Positions 48,743 to 57,791 of a stretch of DNA of 63,530 nt are shown here, one piece after another; position 1 is the stretch's first letter; each line of letters opens with the position of its first letter. Below the pieces are notes generated by a model that worked only from the letters and a program-made list of their open reading frames with translations, had not been told where the DNA came from and made no database searches. The translations under genes were made by a program, and so were the position numbers. Source of the stretch: UBA5186 sp040005095 (lineage in GTDB: Bacteria; Actinomycetota; Thermoleophilia; Gaiellales; Gaiellaceae). Location of the stretch: positions 1-63,530 of the forward strand of contig JBDTZN010000005.1 of the NCBI GenBank assembly GCA_040005095.1. The letters are read 5' to 3'.

Positions 48743-50014
48743 CTACGCGGTGGCCCGGTCCTCCTCGGCCCAGCGGCGCACCACGATGCACGCGTTGTGC
48801 CCGCCGAAGCCGAACGAGTTGGAGAGGCCGATCTCGACGTCCGCGGCCCGCGACTCGTTGGGGATGTAGTCCAGGTCGCACTCCGGATCCGGCGACTCGT
48901 AGTTGATCGTCGGCGGTAGCTCGCCGCGAGTGACCGCCAGCGTGGTGAAGACGGCCTCGACCGCGCCCGCAGCACCGAAGCAGTGGCCGGTCGCCCCCTT
49001 CGTCGACGACACGGGCGTCTTGCGGGCGTTCTCCTCGCCAAGCGCGAGCTTGATCACTCGCGTCTCGCTCGAGTCGCCGAGCGGCGTCGACGTGGCGTGC
49101 GCGTTGATGTAGCCGATCTCCGACGGATCGATACCGGCATCCGTGAGCGCCATTTTCATCGCCCGCGCCGGGTTCTCGCCGGTCGGGTCCGGCTCGGTCA
49201 TGTGCGCGGCATCCGACGAGACGCCGTAGCCGAGCAACTCGGCGTAGATCTTCGCGCCGCGGGCGCGCGCATGCTCGAGCTCCTCGAGAACGAGGATCGC
49301 GGCCGCTTCGCCCATCACGAGGCCGTCCCGCTCGCCGTCGAAGGGGCGCGAGGCGTGCTTGGGATCGTCGTTTCGCCGCGAGAGCGCGCGCATCGCGTCG
49401 AAGCCCGCGATCCCGACTCGGGAGATCGGCGCCTCGGTCCCGCCGGCGAGCATCACCTCGGCCCGCCCGAGCCGAATCGCGTCGACAGCGTCGCCGATCG
49501 CCATGTTGGAGGCCGCACACGCGGTGCACTGCGAGGCCAGCGGCCCCTTCGTCCCGAGCTCGATCGAGAGCCAGCCGGCGCCCATGTTCGGGATGATCGA
49601 GGGAATCGAGAACGGGTTCACGCGGTCGGGGCCGCGCTCCTTGAGCGTGTCGTAGCAGTCCTGAAACGACTGCAGGCCGCCGATCCCGGTCGCAACGGAA
49701 CCGCCGACGCGATCGGGCTCGGAGGCGATGTCGATGCCGGAATCGGCCTCCGCCTGGCGCGCCGCGGCGAGGATCATCTGCGCGAAGCGGTCCATCCGCC
49801 GCGCGCGCTTGCGCTCGATCCAGGCCGTCGGGTCGAAGTCCTTCAGCTCGCAGGCGAAGTGGACGGGATAGTCGGTGTGGTCGAAGAGCGTGATCTCCTG
49901 GGCGCCGCACTCCCCGGCGACCAGCTTGGACCAGGACGTCTCGACGTCGTTCCCGAGCGGCGTCACTGCGCCGAGGCCGGTGATGACGACCCGTCTGCGT
50001 CCGTTCATGCTCAT
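48743..50014 (-). CDS. fabF: 3-oxoacyl-ACP synthase II
   Basis: The 423-residue elongation condensing enzyme starts MSMNGRRRVVITGLGAVTPL. It has the Cys-His-His triad: Cys166 in SQCTACAASNMAIGDAV, His in NAHATSTPLGD and His in KGATGHCFGAAGAVEAV. GLSNSFGFGGHNACIVV closes the fold. It lengthens acyl-ACP chains by two carbons. It is the last gene of the sigma-fabZ-fabH-fabD-fabG-fabF run; the start is ATG 50014 or ATG 50008, one base after the fabG stop. No acyl carrier protein gene lies between fabG and fabF, where it often sits. Confidence 0.94.
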   Translation of the reverse strand: MSMNGRRRVVITGLGAVTPLGNDVETSWSKLVAGECGAQEITLFDHTDYPVHFACELKDFDPTAWIERKRARRMDRFAQMILAAARQAEADSGIDIASEPDRVGGSVATGIGGLQSFQDCYDTLKERGPDRVNPFSIPSIIPNMGAGWLSIELGTKGPLASQCTACAASNMAIGDAVDAIRLGRAEVMLAGGTEAPISRVGIAGFDAMRALSRRNDDPKHASRPFDGERDGLVMGEAAAILVLEELEHARARGAKIYAELLGYGVSSDAAHMTEPDPTGENPARAMKMALTDAGIDPSEIGYINAHATSTPLGDSSETRVIKLALGEENARKTPVSSTKGATGHCFGAAGAVEAVFTTLAVTRGELPPTINYESPDPECDLDYIPNESRAADVEIGLSNSFGFGGHNACIVVRRWAEEDRATA

Positions 50015-50015
50015 G

Positions 50016-50750
50016 TCACATCCCCAACCCGCCGCCGACGACCAGCACTTCGCCCGTGATGAACGCGGCCGCGTCGGAGCAGAGGAAGCGTACCGCGCCC
50101 GCAACGTCCTCCGGATCGCCGAGCCGGCCGAGCGGAGTAAGCGCGAGCATCTGCTCCTTCGCCTCCTCGGGGATCACCTCGGTGAGCGCGGTCTTGATGT
50201 ACCCGGGAGCGATCACGTTCGCGCGGACGCCGCGGCTGCCGAGCTCCTGGGCCAGGGACTTCGTGAGGCCGATGATCCCGGCCTTCGAGGCGCCGTAGTT
50301 CGTTTGGCCCCAGTTCCCGTGGATGCCGACGATGCTCGAGAGGTTCACGATCGAGCCGGCGCGGCGCTTCATCATCCCGCGGCTCACCGCCCGGCACGTG
50401 TAGAAGACCGAGCTCAGGTTCGTCTCGATGACCGTGCGCCAGTCGTCGTCGCTCATCCGCGCGAGGACACCATCTCGCGTCGTGCCCGCATTGTTGACGA
50501 GGATGTCGAGGTCGCCTGCTTCTTCGACCAGGCGCTTCGCGTCGTCGGCGTTCGCGACATCGGCCTGAATCGCGCGACCGCCGATCTCGCCTGCGATCGC
50601 CTCGGCCTCGTCCTGCCCGGAGCGATAGCCGACGACGACAGACGCGCCCGCCGCCGCGAGCTCGCGCGCGATCGCGGCGCCGATGCCGCGGGAGCCGCCG
50701 GTGACGAGCGCTGTCTGCCCTTCCAGCGACCCGAATGCCTGCTCAGGCAA
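50016..50750 (-). CDS. fabG: 3-oxoacyl-ACP reductase
   Basis: The 244-residue SDR reduces 3-oxoacyl-ACP with NADPH. It has ALVTGGSRGIGAAIARELAA, LVNNAGTTRDGVLARM, the Ser in NLSSIVGIHGNWGQ, catalytic Tyr-Lys in TNYGASKAGIIGLTK and VIAPGYIKTAL. The TTG start at 50750 overlaps fabD by 8 bases. Confidence 0.93.
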   Translation of the reverse strand: MPEQAFGSLEGQTALVTGGSRGIGAAIARELAAAGASVVVGYRSGQDEAEAIAGEIGGRAIQADVANADDAKRLVEEAGDLDILVNNAGTTRDGVLARMSDDDWRTVIETNLSSVFYTCRAVSRGMMKRRAGSIVNLSSIVGIHGNWGQTNYGASKAGIIGLTKSLAQELGSRGVRANVIAPGYIKTALTEVIPEEAKEQMLALTPLGRLGDPEDVAGAVRFLCSDAAAFITGEVLVVGGGLGM

Positions 50751-51669
50751 GTGCGTTTTCGAGCTCGTTCAGCGAGTCGAGGTCGTTGACGGAGACGGCT
50801 TTCACGCTCCTGTCGATCCTCTTCAGTAAACCGCTTAACACGTTGCCGGGACCGACCTCGACGAACACGGTGACGCCCTGGCCGATCAGCTCGCGCGCCG
50901 CCTGCGTGAACCGGACGGGCGCGGTCAGCTGGTCGACGAGCAGCGTGCGCAGGCGCTGCGCGTCCTCGAGCTTCGCGGTCACCGTCGACATGAACGCGGC
51001 CCGCGGCTCGGCGAAGTTGATTCGGTCGATCGCCGGCTTGAGCACGTCGGACGCCCGCGCGACGAGCGGGCTGTGGAACGCGCCCGACACCTTGAGCTTG
51101 ACCGCGCGCCGGGCACCCTCGCGCTCGGCCTCGTCGCAGCACTCGTCCACTGCGGGAGATTCGCCCGAGACGACGATCTGGCCGGGGCAGTTGTAGTTCG
51201 CCGGCCACACGCCGATGATCTTGCGGCAGAGGCTTTCGACGACCTCGTCCGCGAGCCCGAGGATCGCCGCCATCGAGCCCGGGCGCTCACGGGCGGCAGC
51301 GGACATCGCGATGCCTCGCTCGCGCACGAGCTTGATCGCCTCGTGAATAGACATCGCCTGAGCCGCACCGAGGGCTGCGAACTCGCCCACCGAGTGGCCC
51401 ACGACGAAATCGGGATGGATCCCGCGCGCGCGAATCGCCTCGTTGATCGCGAGCGACGTCGCGACAAGCGCGGGCTGCTGCACCTCGGTGTCGACCATCT
51501 GCTCGAGCGGTGTGTCGAAGCAGAGCTTCACGAGGTCGAGCCCCGACGCCTCGCTGCCGACGCGGTAGACCTCCATCGCCTGCGGCACCGCCTCGGCGAT
51601 GTCTTTCCCCATACCCGCTTCCAGCGCGCCCTGGCCCGGAAACATGAATGCGACCTTCCCGTTGGTCAT
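50743..51669 (-). CDS. fabD: Malonyl-CoA:ACP transacylase
   Basis: The 308-residue enzyme from ATG 51669 loads malonyl groups onto ACP. It has VAFMFPGQGALEAGMGKDIA, the active-site VVGHSVGEFAALG (Ser93), a conserved His in VSGAFHSPLVARA and FVEVGPGNVLSGLLKRI. It overlaps the fabH stop as ATGA. Confidence 0.94.
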   Translation of the reverse strand: MTNGKVAFMFPGQGALEAGMGKDIAEAVPQAMEVYRVGSEASGLDLVKLCFDTPLEQMVDTEVQQPALVATSLAINEAIRARGIHPDFVVGHSVGEFAALGAAQAMSIHEAIKLVRERGIAMSAAARERPGSMAAILGLADEVVESLCRKIIGVWPANYNCPGQIVVSGESPAVDECCDEAEREGARRAVKLKVSGAFHSPLVARASDVLKPAIDRINFAEPRAAFMSTVTAKLEDAQRLRTLLVDQLTAPVRFTQAARELIGQGVTVFVEVGPGNVLSGLLKRIDRSVKAVSVNDLDSLNELENALA

Positions 51670-52667
51670 GCGGCCTGCCTTCCGTTCGTCCATTCGATCA
51701 GACTCGATCCCCACGTCAAGCCTGCGCCCATCCCGGTCATCAGCACGAGCGCGCCGGGCTTGAGCCTTCCATCGGCCTCCGCGTCGGCCAGCGCGAGCGG
51801 GATCGAGCCCGACGAGGTGTTGCCGTAGCGGTCGACGTTCACGATCACCTTCTCCTTCGGGAAGCCGAGCTTGCCGGCTGCATGATCGATGATCCTGATG
51901 TTCGCCTGGTGCGGGACGTACACATCGACGTCTTCGACCGTCTTCCCGCACTCGTCGAGGATCTTCTGCGCGGACGAGACCAGTACCCGAGTCGCGAACT
52001 TGAACACCTCGCGGCCGTTCATCTTGACGAACTTCTCGGGCTCCGCGAACTTGCGCGAGCCGCTGCCCGGAAGCCACAGGCTCTCGCCGCCACTGCCGTC
52101 GGCCCCGAGCTCGAAGCCGAGGAAGCCGCCGGATTCGACCCGCTCGATCACAACCGCGCCGGCACCGTCCCCGAAGAGAACGAGCGTCGAGCGGTCGGTC
52201 CAGTCGAGGATCGAGGAGAGGACGTCGCCGCCGATCACGAGCGCCTTCTTCGAAAGTCCCGCCGCGACCATGCCGTAGGCCTGCGCGATCGCGTACATGA
52301 AGCCGGTGCAGCCGGCGGACAGATCGTACGCCGCGGCATCGGGCATGCCGAGCTTGTCGGCAACGATCGCCGCCGTGGACGGGAAGGCCATGTCGGGCGT
52401 GACCGTCGCGACGATCAGCACGTCGATCTCCGCAGGATCGACGCCCGCCTGCTCGAGGGCCCGCTCGGCCGCGGGAATCGCCAGCTCCGACATTGCGAGC
52501 TCGCCCGGCTCGGCCAGCCGCCGCTCGTGGATGCCGGTACGCGTGACGATCCACTCGTCGGTGGTCTGCACGAGGTCCTCGAGGTCGGCGTTCGTCACGA
52601 TGCGATCCGGGACGTTGCAGCCGAGCCCCGTGATCGAGATCGGCCTGCCGTTGGCGGTACCGATCAT
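51666..52667 (-). CDS. fabH: 3-oxoacyl-ACP synthase III
   Basis: The 333-residue priming enzyme condenses acyl-CoA with malonyl-ACP. The triad is Cys120 in YDLSAGCTGFMYA, His in DVYVPHQANIRII and Asn in VDRYGNTSSGSIPLALA. It also has TRTGIHERRLAEPGE and FGDGAGAVVIE. Start ATG 52667 overlaps fabZ by 4 bases; the longer open frame upstream is shadow. Confidence 0.94.
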   Translation of the reverse strand: MIGTANGRPISITGLGCNVPDRIVTNADLEDLVQTTDEWIVTRTGIHERRLAEPGELAMSELAIPAAERALEQAGVDPAEIDVLIVATVTPDMAFPSTAAIVADKLGMPDAAAYDLSAGCTGFMYAIAQAYGMVAAGLSKKALVIGGDVLSSILDWTDRSTLVLFGDGAGAVVIERVESGGFLGFELGADGSGGESLWLPGSGSRKFAEPEKFVKMNGREVFKFATRVLVSSAQKILDECGKTVEDVDVYVPHQANIRIIDHAAGKLGFPKEKVIVNVDRYGNTSSGSIPLALADAEADGRLKPGALVLMTGMGAGLTWGSSLIEWTNGRQAA

Positions 52668-53104
52668 GCTTCCGGCCCGACGGCGAAGGTCAGCGTTCCA
52701 CGCACGGCGAGCTCGCCGTCCACCGTCGCCCGTGCTTTGCCCCGCCCGATCGGGCCCCGCACCGTTTCGACGTCGCACTCCAGACGCAGGGTGTCGCCGG
52801 GACGCACGACCCGCTTGAAGCGCACGTCGTCGATGCCGGCGAAGAGCGCGAGCTTGCCGCGGTTTTCCTCCTCGGAGAGCACGGCCACGGCTCCGGCCTG
52901 CGCGAGCGCCTCGACCATCAGGACGCCGGGCATGATCGGGTTCCCCGGAAAGTGGCCGGCGCAGTCCTCTTCACGCACGGTCTTCTGAGCGACCACGCGC
53001 GTGCCGGGCTCGAGCTCGAGCACCTCGTCGAGCAGCAGCATCGGCGGCCGGTGCGGCAGGATCTTCTCGATCTCTGCGCGCTGGAGCGGAAGCGTCAGGG
53101 TCAC
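52664..53104 (-). CDS. fabZ: 3-hydroxyacyl-ACP dehydratase
   Basis: The 146-residue hot-dog protein starts at GTG 53104, sharing 4 bases with the sigma factor gene's stop. It has ILPHRPPMLLLDEVLELEPG, the catalytic His in AGHFPGNPIMPGVLMVEALA, and FAGIDDVRFKRVVRPGD. It removes water from 3-hydroxyacyl-ACP in each elongation round. Confidence 0.93.
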   Translation of the reverse strand: MTLTLPLQRAEIEKILPHRPPMLLLDEVLELEPGTRVVAQKTVREEDCAGHFPGNPIMPGVLMVEALAQAGAVAVLSEEENRGKLALFAGIDDVRFKRVVRPGDTLRLECDVETVRGPIGRGKARATVDGELAVRGTLTFAVGPEA

Positions 53105-53715
53105 GCGACGTCGAGCATTTCGAGCCGCTCGCGGAGCCGGTTGCGGCCGCGGTGCGCGTAGCACTTCGCGGTGCCGACCGGCATGCCGGAGGCGGTCGAG
53201 ATCTCCTCGAACGAAAAGCCGAGCGCGTCCTTTAGAACGACCACGCGCGCCTGGTCGGACGGGATGTCCGCCAGGGAGTCGTGGAGCTCCGTCCGCAGCG
53301 CCGACAGATCCGCCTCGCGGGCAGGGTCGGCGTCGAACGAAACGCGCTCGTCCTCGTGGAGCGGCTCGTGCGACCGTGCCCGCTGCCGCACCGCGACGTC
53401 GTGGCACGTGTTCACCACGAGCCGGTGCAGCCAGGTCGCGAACTGCGATTCCCCGCGGAACTGCTTGATCCGCACGCAGAGCTTCGCCAGCGACTCCTGA
53501 GCCGCATCGCGCGCGTCCTCCTGGTCGCGGAGCAGATGCCGCGCGAGCTTTTCGACCTTCGGCGCGTGCCGCTCGCAGAGCGCGGCCAAAGCCCGCTCGT
53601 CGCCGTCCTTCGCTCGCTTGACCAAGATCGCGTCGCTCAGCCTCTCATAGACGAGGACCCCTCCGGGACGGAGAGATCGTTCGATTGGACGCGGCTTGCG
53701 AAGGGGAGGTTGCAC
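53101..53715 (-). CDS. ECF-type sigma-70 family RNA polymerase sigma factor
   Basis: The 204-residue protein has sigma region 2 (ALAALCERHAPKVEKLARHL, RDAAQESLAKLCVRIKQF, then SQFATWLHRLVVNTCHD) and region 4 (SDQARVVVLKDALGFSFEEI, SGMPVGTAKCYAHRGRNRLR). No anti-sigma gene with a zinc or membrane motif follows; instead fabZ overlaps its stop by 4 bases, making it the first gene of the fatty acid operon. The GTG start at 53715 gives a short basic leader; the true start could be a little later. It may control lipid synthesis or its own operon. Confidence 0.87.
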   Translation of the reverse strand: MQPPLRKPRPIERSLRPGGVLVYERLSDAILVKRAKDGDERALAALCERHAPKVEKLARHLLRDQEDARDAAQESLAKLCVRIKQFRGESQFATWLHRLVVNTCHDVAVRQRARSHEPLHEDERVSFDADPAREADLSALRTELHDSLADIPSDQARVVVLKDALGFSFEEISTASGMPVGTAKCYAHRGRNRLRERLEMLDVA

Positions 53716-53739
53716 GGTTCCGAAATAGTCTAAGGGTCG

Positions 53740-54303
53740 GTGGAAGAGTCTCTGTCCCGCGAGGCCGTGTCGCCCCTGCTCCGCGGGCGATTCGGGTGCG
53801 AGCGGTACGTCTACGAGGAGGTCACGGCTTCCACCCAGCGCCTGCTCGGGCCTGAGGACCCGGAGGGCGCCGTCGCGGCGACCGAGGAGCAGACGGAGGG
53901 ACGCGGCCGGCTCGGGCGCGAGTGGCAGGCACCGCGCGGCTCGAGCGTGCTCTGCTCGGTGCTCCTACGGCCGACCTTGCCCGTGGAGCGCTGGCCAGAG
54001 CTCTCGCTCGTGGCCGGCGCCGCGGTCGCTGAGGCGGTGCGCGCGGCGGGCGCCGAGCCGACGGTGAGGCATCCGAACGACGTGCTGGTCGGCGGCCGCA
54101 AGCTCGCCGGGATCCTCGCCGAGGCCCGCGACGGAATCGTGGTGCTGGGGATCGGCGTGAACGTCTTGCAGAGCGCGGACGAGCTTCCGGAAGGGGCGAC
54201 GTCCCTGCGGCTCGAGGGAGCGAGCGTCGCAAGGCCACACCTGCTCGCCGAGCTCCTCGAGCGGCTCGAGCGCGCCTACGGCGGCTGGATCAAGGAAGGC
54301 TGA
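53740..54303 (+). CDS. birA: Biotin-acetyl-CoA-carboxylase ligase, minimal form
   Basis: The 187-residue enzyme makes biotinyl-AMP and attaches biotin to the carrier domain of biotin enzymes such as acetyl-CoA carboxylase. Catalytic motifs are EQTEGRGRLGREWQAPRG, HPNDVLVGGRKLAGILAEAR and VLGIGVNVLQ. It has no N-terminal DNA-binding domain, so it is not a BirA-type repressor. It ends at GGWIKEG, without the usual small C-terminal SH3-like domain, making it shorter than most group I ligases. The GTG is 24 bases from the divergent sigma factor gene. Confidence 0.87.
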   Translation: MEESLSREAVSPLLRGRFGCERYVYEEVTASTQRLLGPEDPEGAVAATEEQTEGRGRLGREWQAPRGSSVLCSVLLRPTLPVERWPELSLVAGAAVAEAVRAAGAEPTVRHPNDVLVGGRKLAGILAEARDGIVVLGIGVNVLQSADELPEGATSLRLEGASVARPHLLAELLERLERAYGGWIKEG

Positions 54304-56377
54304 TCGTCCGGCTGCGATTGCCCGCCGCGTCGAGTGCAACGGCGGTCACGCGGCGCGGCGTTCCCGAGAACACGACGTGGAAGGTCCCGGGCTTGGACTG
54401 CCGGACGATCCGGCGTCCGTTGATCGTGAAGGTGACGCGCGCCGACTCGTTGAGCGTGAACTGCAGGCGCGCGAGCGACAGCGCGCGAAGCCGCGGCGCC
54501 GTTGCGTCAACCCGGACCGGCACGGTTTGCGTCACTGGCCCAAGAGCATCGGTGACCTTGAGCTCGGCCTTGTAGGCGCCGTCGGGCGCTCGACCGCCCG
54601 TCGCGGTCATCCCGTCCCACCCGAGCTTCTGCGCGCCGACGGGCAGCGGGCCGGAGAACGGGGTGGCGAGAACGGCCGTGCCGCTCAGAATCCTCAGTTC
54701 GGCCTGGACGGGATAAGCCAGCGAGAAGGGGAACGCGACGGTGTCGAGGCGGCCGTCGGCGTTCGGCGAGAACGAGGACGGCGAGGCGCCAAACCCGGCA
54801 AGCGTGCGGTTGACGACGATCGAGAGGGTCGCCGTGACGACCTTGGCGCCCGCGGTGGCGGTCAGAACGATTCGGTACTCGCCGTCGGCCATGCCCTGGC
54901 CGCGGAAGACGAAGCTGCTGCGCCCGGCCGGCTTCGTGTCGGTGAACAGCGAGGCGACGAGCGTGCCGTCGGGCAGCGTGAGTGACGCCGTCACAGTGGC
55001 CTGGCGCGTCAGCGTGTAGGAGATGCGGGTCTCCTCGTCCTTGCCGTCGCCGTTCGGGCTGAACGTCAGCCGCGACGCGGTCACCTGCTGGAGCGCGAGC
55101 GCTGCGGCCGTGCCGCCGCCGAGCGTGCCCGTCGCGGGACGCACGGTCGCGCCGGCGTCGATTCGCCATGCGTACGCCCCGGGGGCGGCGAGCGTCGCGT
55201 CCCAGGTGAAGTCGACTGCAGTCCCCGATCCGGCGCCTGTCGCGATCACCGCGCCGAGCGAATCCGTCACGGTCGCGGTCCAGGGCAACACGGTGGAAAG
55301 GCGCGCCGTGAACCGAACGGGCGCGCCGACCGCGCCGCGCACGACGGGTGCGTAGATCTTTGGCCCGCCGAATGCAGCCGTGTCACGGGCGATCGCGGGC
55401 AGCGCCCCGTAGAGAATTGTGCCCGGGCAGCTCGTGAAGCCTGTATCGCGATGGCCGGACACGGCGCGCAAGGGCACCGACATTCCGGAGGCGAAGCGCG
55501 GGTTTCCTCCGGAGACGAAGTTCAGGGTCGAAAGCGGATCGACGTGCGCGATGTCGAGGCGCCAGGCGAGCAGGCTCACGAGCGCTGCGCGCGCCGCGGG
55601 CGTGATTCCGCTCGACTCGAACGTCCCGATCACCGCGACGCCGACCGAACCGGTGTTGAAGCCCTGAGCGTGGGCGCCGACCACATTGCGGTCGATCCCG
55701 CCGTAGCGGCCCTCGAAGACCTGGCCGTAGCGATCGACGAGGAAGTTGTAGCCGATGTCCGCCCAGCCGTTCGACTTCACGTGGTAGGCCTGGAAGCCCC
55801 GCATGAGCGCAGCCGATTGGGCCGCGGTGTACGAGTTGGTGCTCGCCGTGTGGTGGACGATCGCGGCGCTCAACGTGGTCGCGAAGACTGCGCCTTCGCG
55901 CCGGATCGGAACGGATTCGTCGGCGCCCCAGCTCGCGCGCGGGATGATCGCGGGCTGGGCGGTCAAGGCGATCCGGCGCAGCGGCACCTTCGACACGGGG
56001 CTCGAGACGAAAAAGGCACGGGTCCGCGAGACCTGGCCGGACGTGCGGTACTGGATCGCGTTCGACTCGCCGGCCCAGATCGGGTTCCCCAGGCGCCACC
56101 CACGCGTCGCCCGGCCCTCGAGCGTCCCTGAGTCGGGCTGATCCTCGGCCTCGGGCATCGCGTCGATCCACCGGCTCCACCGGCCGGAGACGCTGCGCGT
56201 GCGCAACCGCACCGAGCCGGAGCCCTGCCAGTGGACGCCGACGACGTCGAAGTGCGTCGCGGTCGAGAGGCGTGCCGCCGGCGCATAGGCGTCGCGCGAG
56301 CTCACGGCCACGCCCGCGCCCAGTCCTGCGGAAGGCGCGACGAGCGACGCAACGAGGGCGACGAGAAACGGCTTCAT
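54290..56377 (-). CDS. Secreted PGRP-family N-acetylmuramoyl-L-alanine amidase with FlgD-like repeats
   Basis: The 695-residue exported protein has a signal peptide (MKPFLVALVASLVAPSAGLG), a beta-rich region (about 25-140) and a type 2 amidase/PGRP domain (about 145-330). It begins IIPRASWGADESVPIRREGA and has zinc ligands in AAIVHHTAST and SGHRDTGFTSCPG. A long C-terminal part holds two FlgD-Ig-like units marked by LTFSPNGDGKDEETRISYTL and FSPNADGRLDTVAFPFSL. It should cleave the MurNAc-L-Ala bond in peptidoglycan or bind the wall. Its stop overlaps the birA 3' end by 14 bases. Confidence 0.9.
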   Translation of the reverse strand: MKPFLVALVASLVAPSAGLGAGVAVSSRDAYAPAARLSTATHFDVVGVHWQGSGSVRLRTRSVSGRWSRWIDAMPEAEDQPDSGTLEGRATRGWRLGNPIWAGESNAIQYRTSGQVSRTRAFFVSSPVSKVPLRRIALTAQPAIIPRASWGADESVPIRREGAVFATTLSAAIVHHTASTNSYTAAQSAALMRGFQAYHVKSNGWADIGYNFLVDRYGQVFEGRYGGIDRNVVGAHAQGFNTGSVGVAVIGTFESSGITPAARAALVSLLAWRLDIAHVDPLSTLNFVSGGNPRFASGMSVPLRAVSGHRDTGFTSCPGTILYGALPAIARDTAAFGGPKIYAPVVRGAVGAPVRFTARLSTVLPWTATVTDSLGAVIATGAGSGTAVDFTWDATLAAPGAYAWRIDAGATVRPATGTLGGGTAAALALQQVTASRLTFSPNGDGKDEETRISYTLTRQATVTASLTLPDGTLVASLFTDTKPAGRSSFVFRGQGMADGEYRIVLTATAGAKVVTATLSIVVNRTLAGFGASPSSFSPNADGRLDTVAFPFSLAYPVQAELRILSGTAVLATPFSGPLPVGAQKLGWDGMTATGGRAPDGAYKAELKVTDALGPVTQTVPVRVDATAPRLRALSLARLQFTLNESARVTFTINGRRIVRQSKPGTFHVVFSGTPRRVTAVALDAAGNRSRTISLP

Positions 56378-56460
56378 GCGAAAGACCCCGCGGTTCGAGG
56401 GTACCGGGAGCCCTTCGGGAGCAAGGGATTCGACCCTGCCGCTGATAGAGTTTTTACGTT

Positions 56461-57771
56461 GTGAAAACGCGGGGTCTGCGGGGATTTCTGGGCGGTGTCG
56501 CCACGCTAGGCGTTGTCCTCACGCTCGCGTCCTCGGCCTCCGGCGCCGCACGCCCGCGCGTGCTCGCTGTCCACTTCGACATGGACGTCAACCCGGTCTC
56601 GCAGGGCTACGTCAACAACCAGCTGAAGCGCGCCGCCGACGGGCATTACGACGCCGTGGTGATCCTCCTGGACACACCGGGCGGCCTGCTCGAGTCGATG
56701 CGGAAGATCTACCAGGCCGAGCTCGCCTCGCCGATCCCGGTGATCGTCTACGTGTATCCCGACGGTGCCCGCGCAGCGTCAGCGGGCGTCTGGATCAGCG
56801 AAGCCGCGGACGTCCTGGCCATGGCTCCTCAGACGAACATCGGCTCGTCGACGCCCATCACCGGCACCGGCCAGAACATCGGCAAGGACCTGCGTCGCAA
56901 AGTGATCAACGACGCGGTCGCCTCGCTGACCGCACTGGCCGAGCAGCACGGGAGGAACACGACGTGGCCGGGGCTCGCGATCCGGAAGGCGTCGAACCTG
57001 ACCGCGAGCCAGGCGCTGAAGATGCACGTGATCGACGTGGTCGCGCCGACCCTGCCTGCACTGCTGCAACAACTCGACGGGCGGAAGACCGTGCCGAAGG
57101 GCTTCACGCTCCACCTCGCCGGCGCGCAGGTCGACAGCGTGCACCCGTCCTTCTTCAACAAGTTCCTCGACGTCCTGATCGACCCCAACCTCGTCTCGCT
57201 GCTCTTCCTGGCGGGAATCGCGGGGATCGGGTTCGAGATCTTTCATCCCGGAGTCGTCTTGCCAGGCGCGCTCGGAGCCGTCGCGCTCGTCCTCTCGCTC
57301 TTCGGGGCGTTCATCCTGCCGATCACGTGGGGCGGCGTCGCGCTCGTGCTGCTCGGGATCGGATTGCTCGTGATCGACGTGCACGTCACGTCGCACGGGG
57401 CGCTGACCGTGGCGGGGCTGATCAGCCTCGCGATCGGCGCGATCATGACCTTCAACAACGTCCCGCAGCCGTACCACGTCTCGAAGCCGCTCGTGGTCTC
57501 GGTCGCGGTCGGGCTCGGCCTCGTCTGGGCGTTCGCGATCGGGAAGGCGGTTGAGGTTCGCCGTAGACCTGTCACCGTCGGCGCGCACACCCTGGTGGGG
57601 GCGGAGGGACAGGTGCGCCAAGACGGGCTCGTCTTCCTGAACGGCGAGCTCTGGCAGGCCCGCGCGGCGGACGGCGAGCCGCTGCGGCCCGGCCAGACCG
57701 TCCGCGTCGACCGGCTCGACGGACTGACGCTTGAGGTCCACCATGATCGGGAACCCGTAGGATCGACCTGA
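56461..57771 (+). CDS. Membrane-bound NfeD-family ClpP-class serine protease
   Basis: The 436-residue protein starts with a signal peptide (GVATLGVVLTLASSASGAA), then a ClpP/crotonase-like serine protease domain with the nucleophile Ser107 in GARAASAGVWISEAA and a Lys near 147 (DLRRKVIND). LLDTPGGLLESM carries the oxyanion glycines. Four or five membrane segments follow (from about 240, VSLLFLAGIAGIGFEIFHPG), and a C-terminal OB-like NfeD domain ends the chain (TLVGAEGQVRQDGLVFLNGE). This is the long NfeD1b form. It precedes the slipin gene by 20 bases; the archaeal homologue cleaves its partner stomatin. Confidence 0.92.
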   Translation: MKTRGLRGFLGGVATLGVVLTLASSASGAARPRVLAVHFDMDVNPVSQGYVNNQLKRAADGHYDAVVILLDTPGGLLESMRKIYQAELASPIPVIVYVYPDGARAASAGVWISEAADVLAMAPQTNIGSSTPITGTGQNIGKDLRRKVINDAVASLTALAEQHGRNTTWPGLAIRKASNLTASQALKMHVIDVVAPTLPALLQQLDGRKTVPKGFTLHLAGAQVDSVHPSFFNKFLDVLIDPNLVSLLFLAGIAGIGFEIFHPGVVLPGALGAVALVLSLFGAFILPITWGGVALVLLGIGLLVIDVHVTSHGALTVAGLISLAIGAIMTFNNVPQPYHVSKPLVVSVAVGLGLVWAFAIGKAVEVRRRPVTVGAHTLVGAEGQVRQDGLVFLNGELWQARAADGEPLRPGQTVRVDRLDGLTLEVHHDREPVGST

Positions 57772-57791
57772 TCCAGCGAAAGGACGCCTGA

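Noticed and set aside
48743..53715. Idea that the fab run is a polyketide or specialised lipid cluster
   Set aside because: Each gene matches a standard type II fatty acid enzyme with canonical active sites, and no tailoring or carrier genes are nearby.
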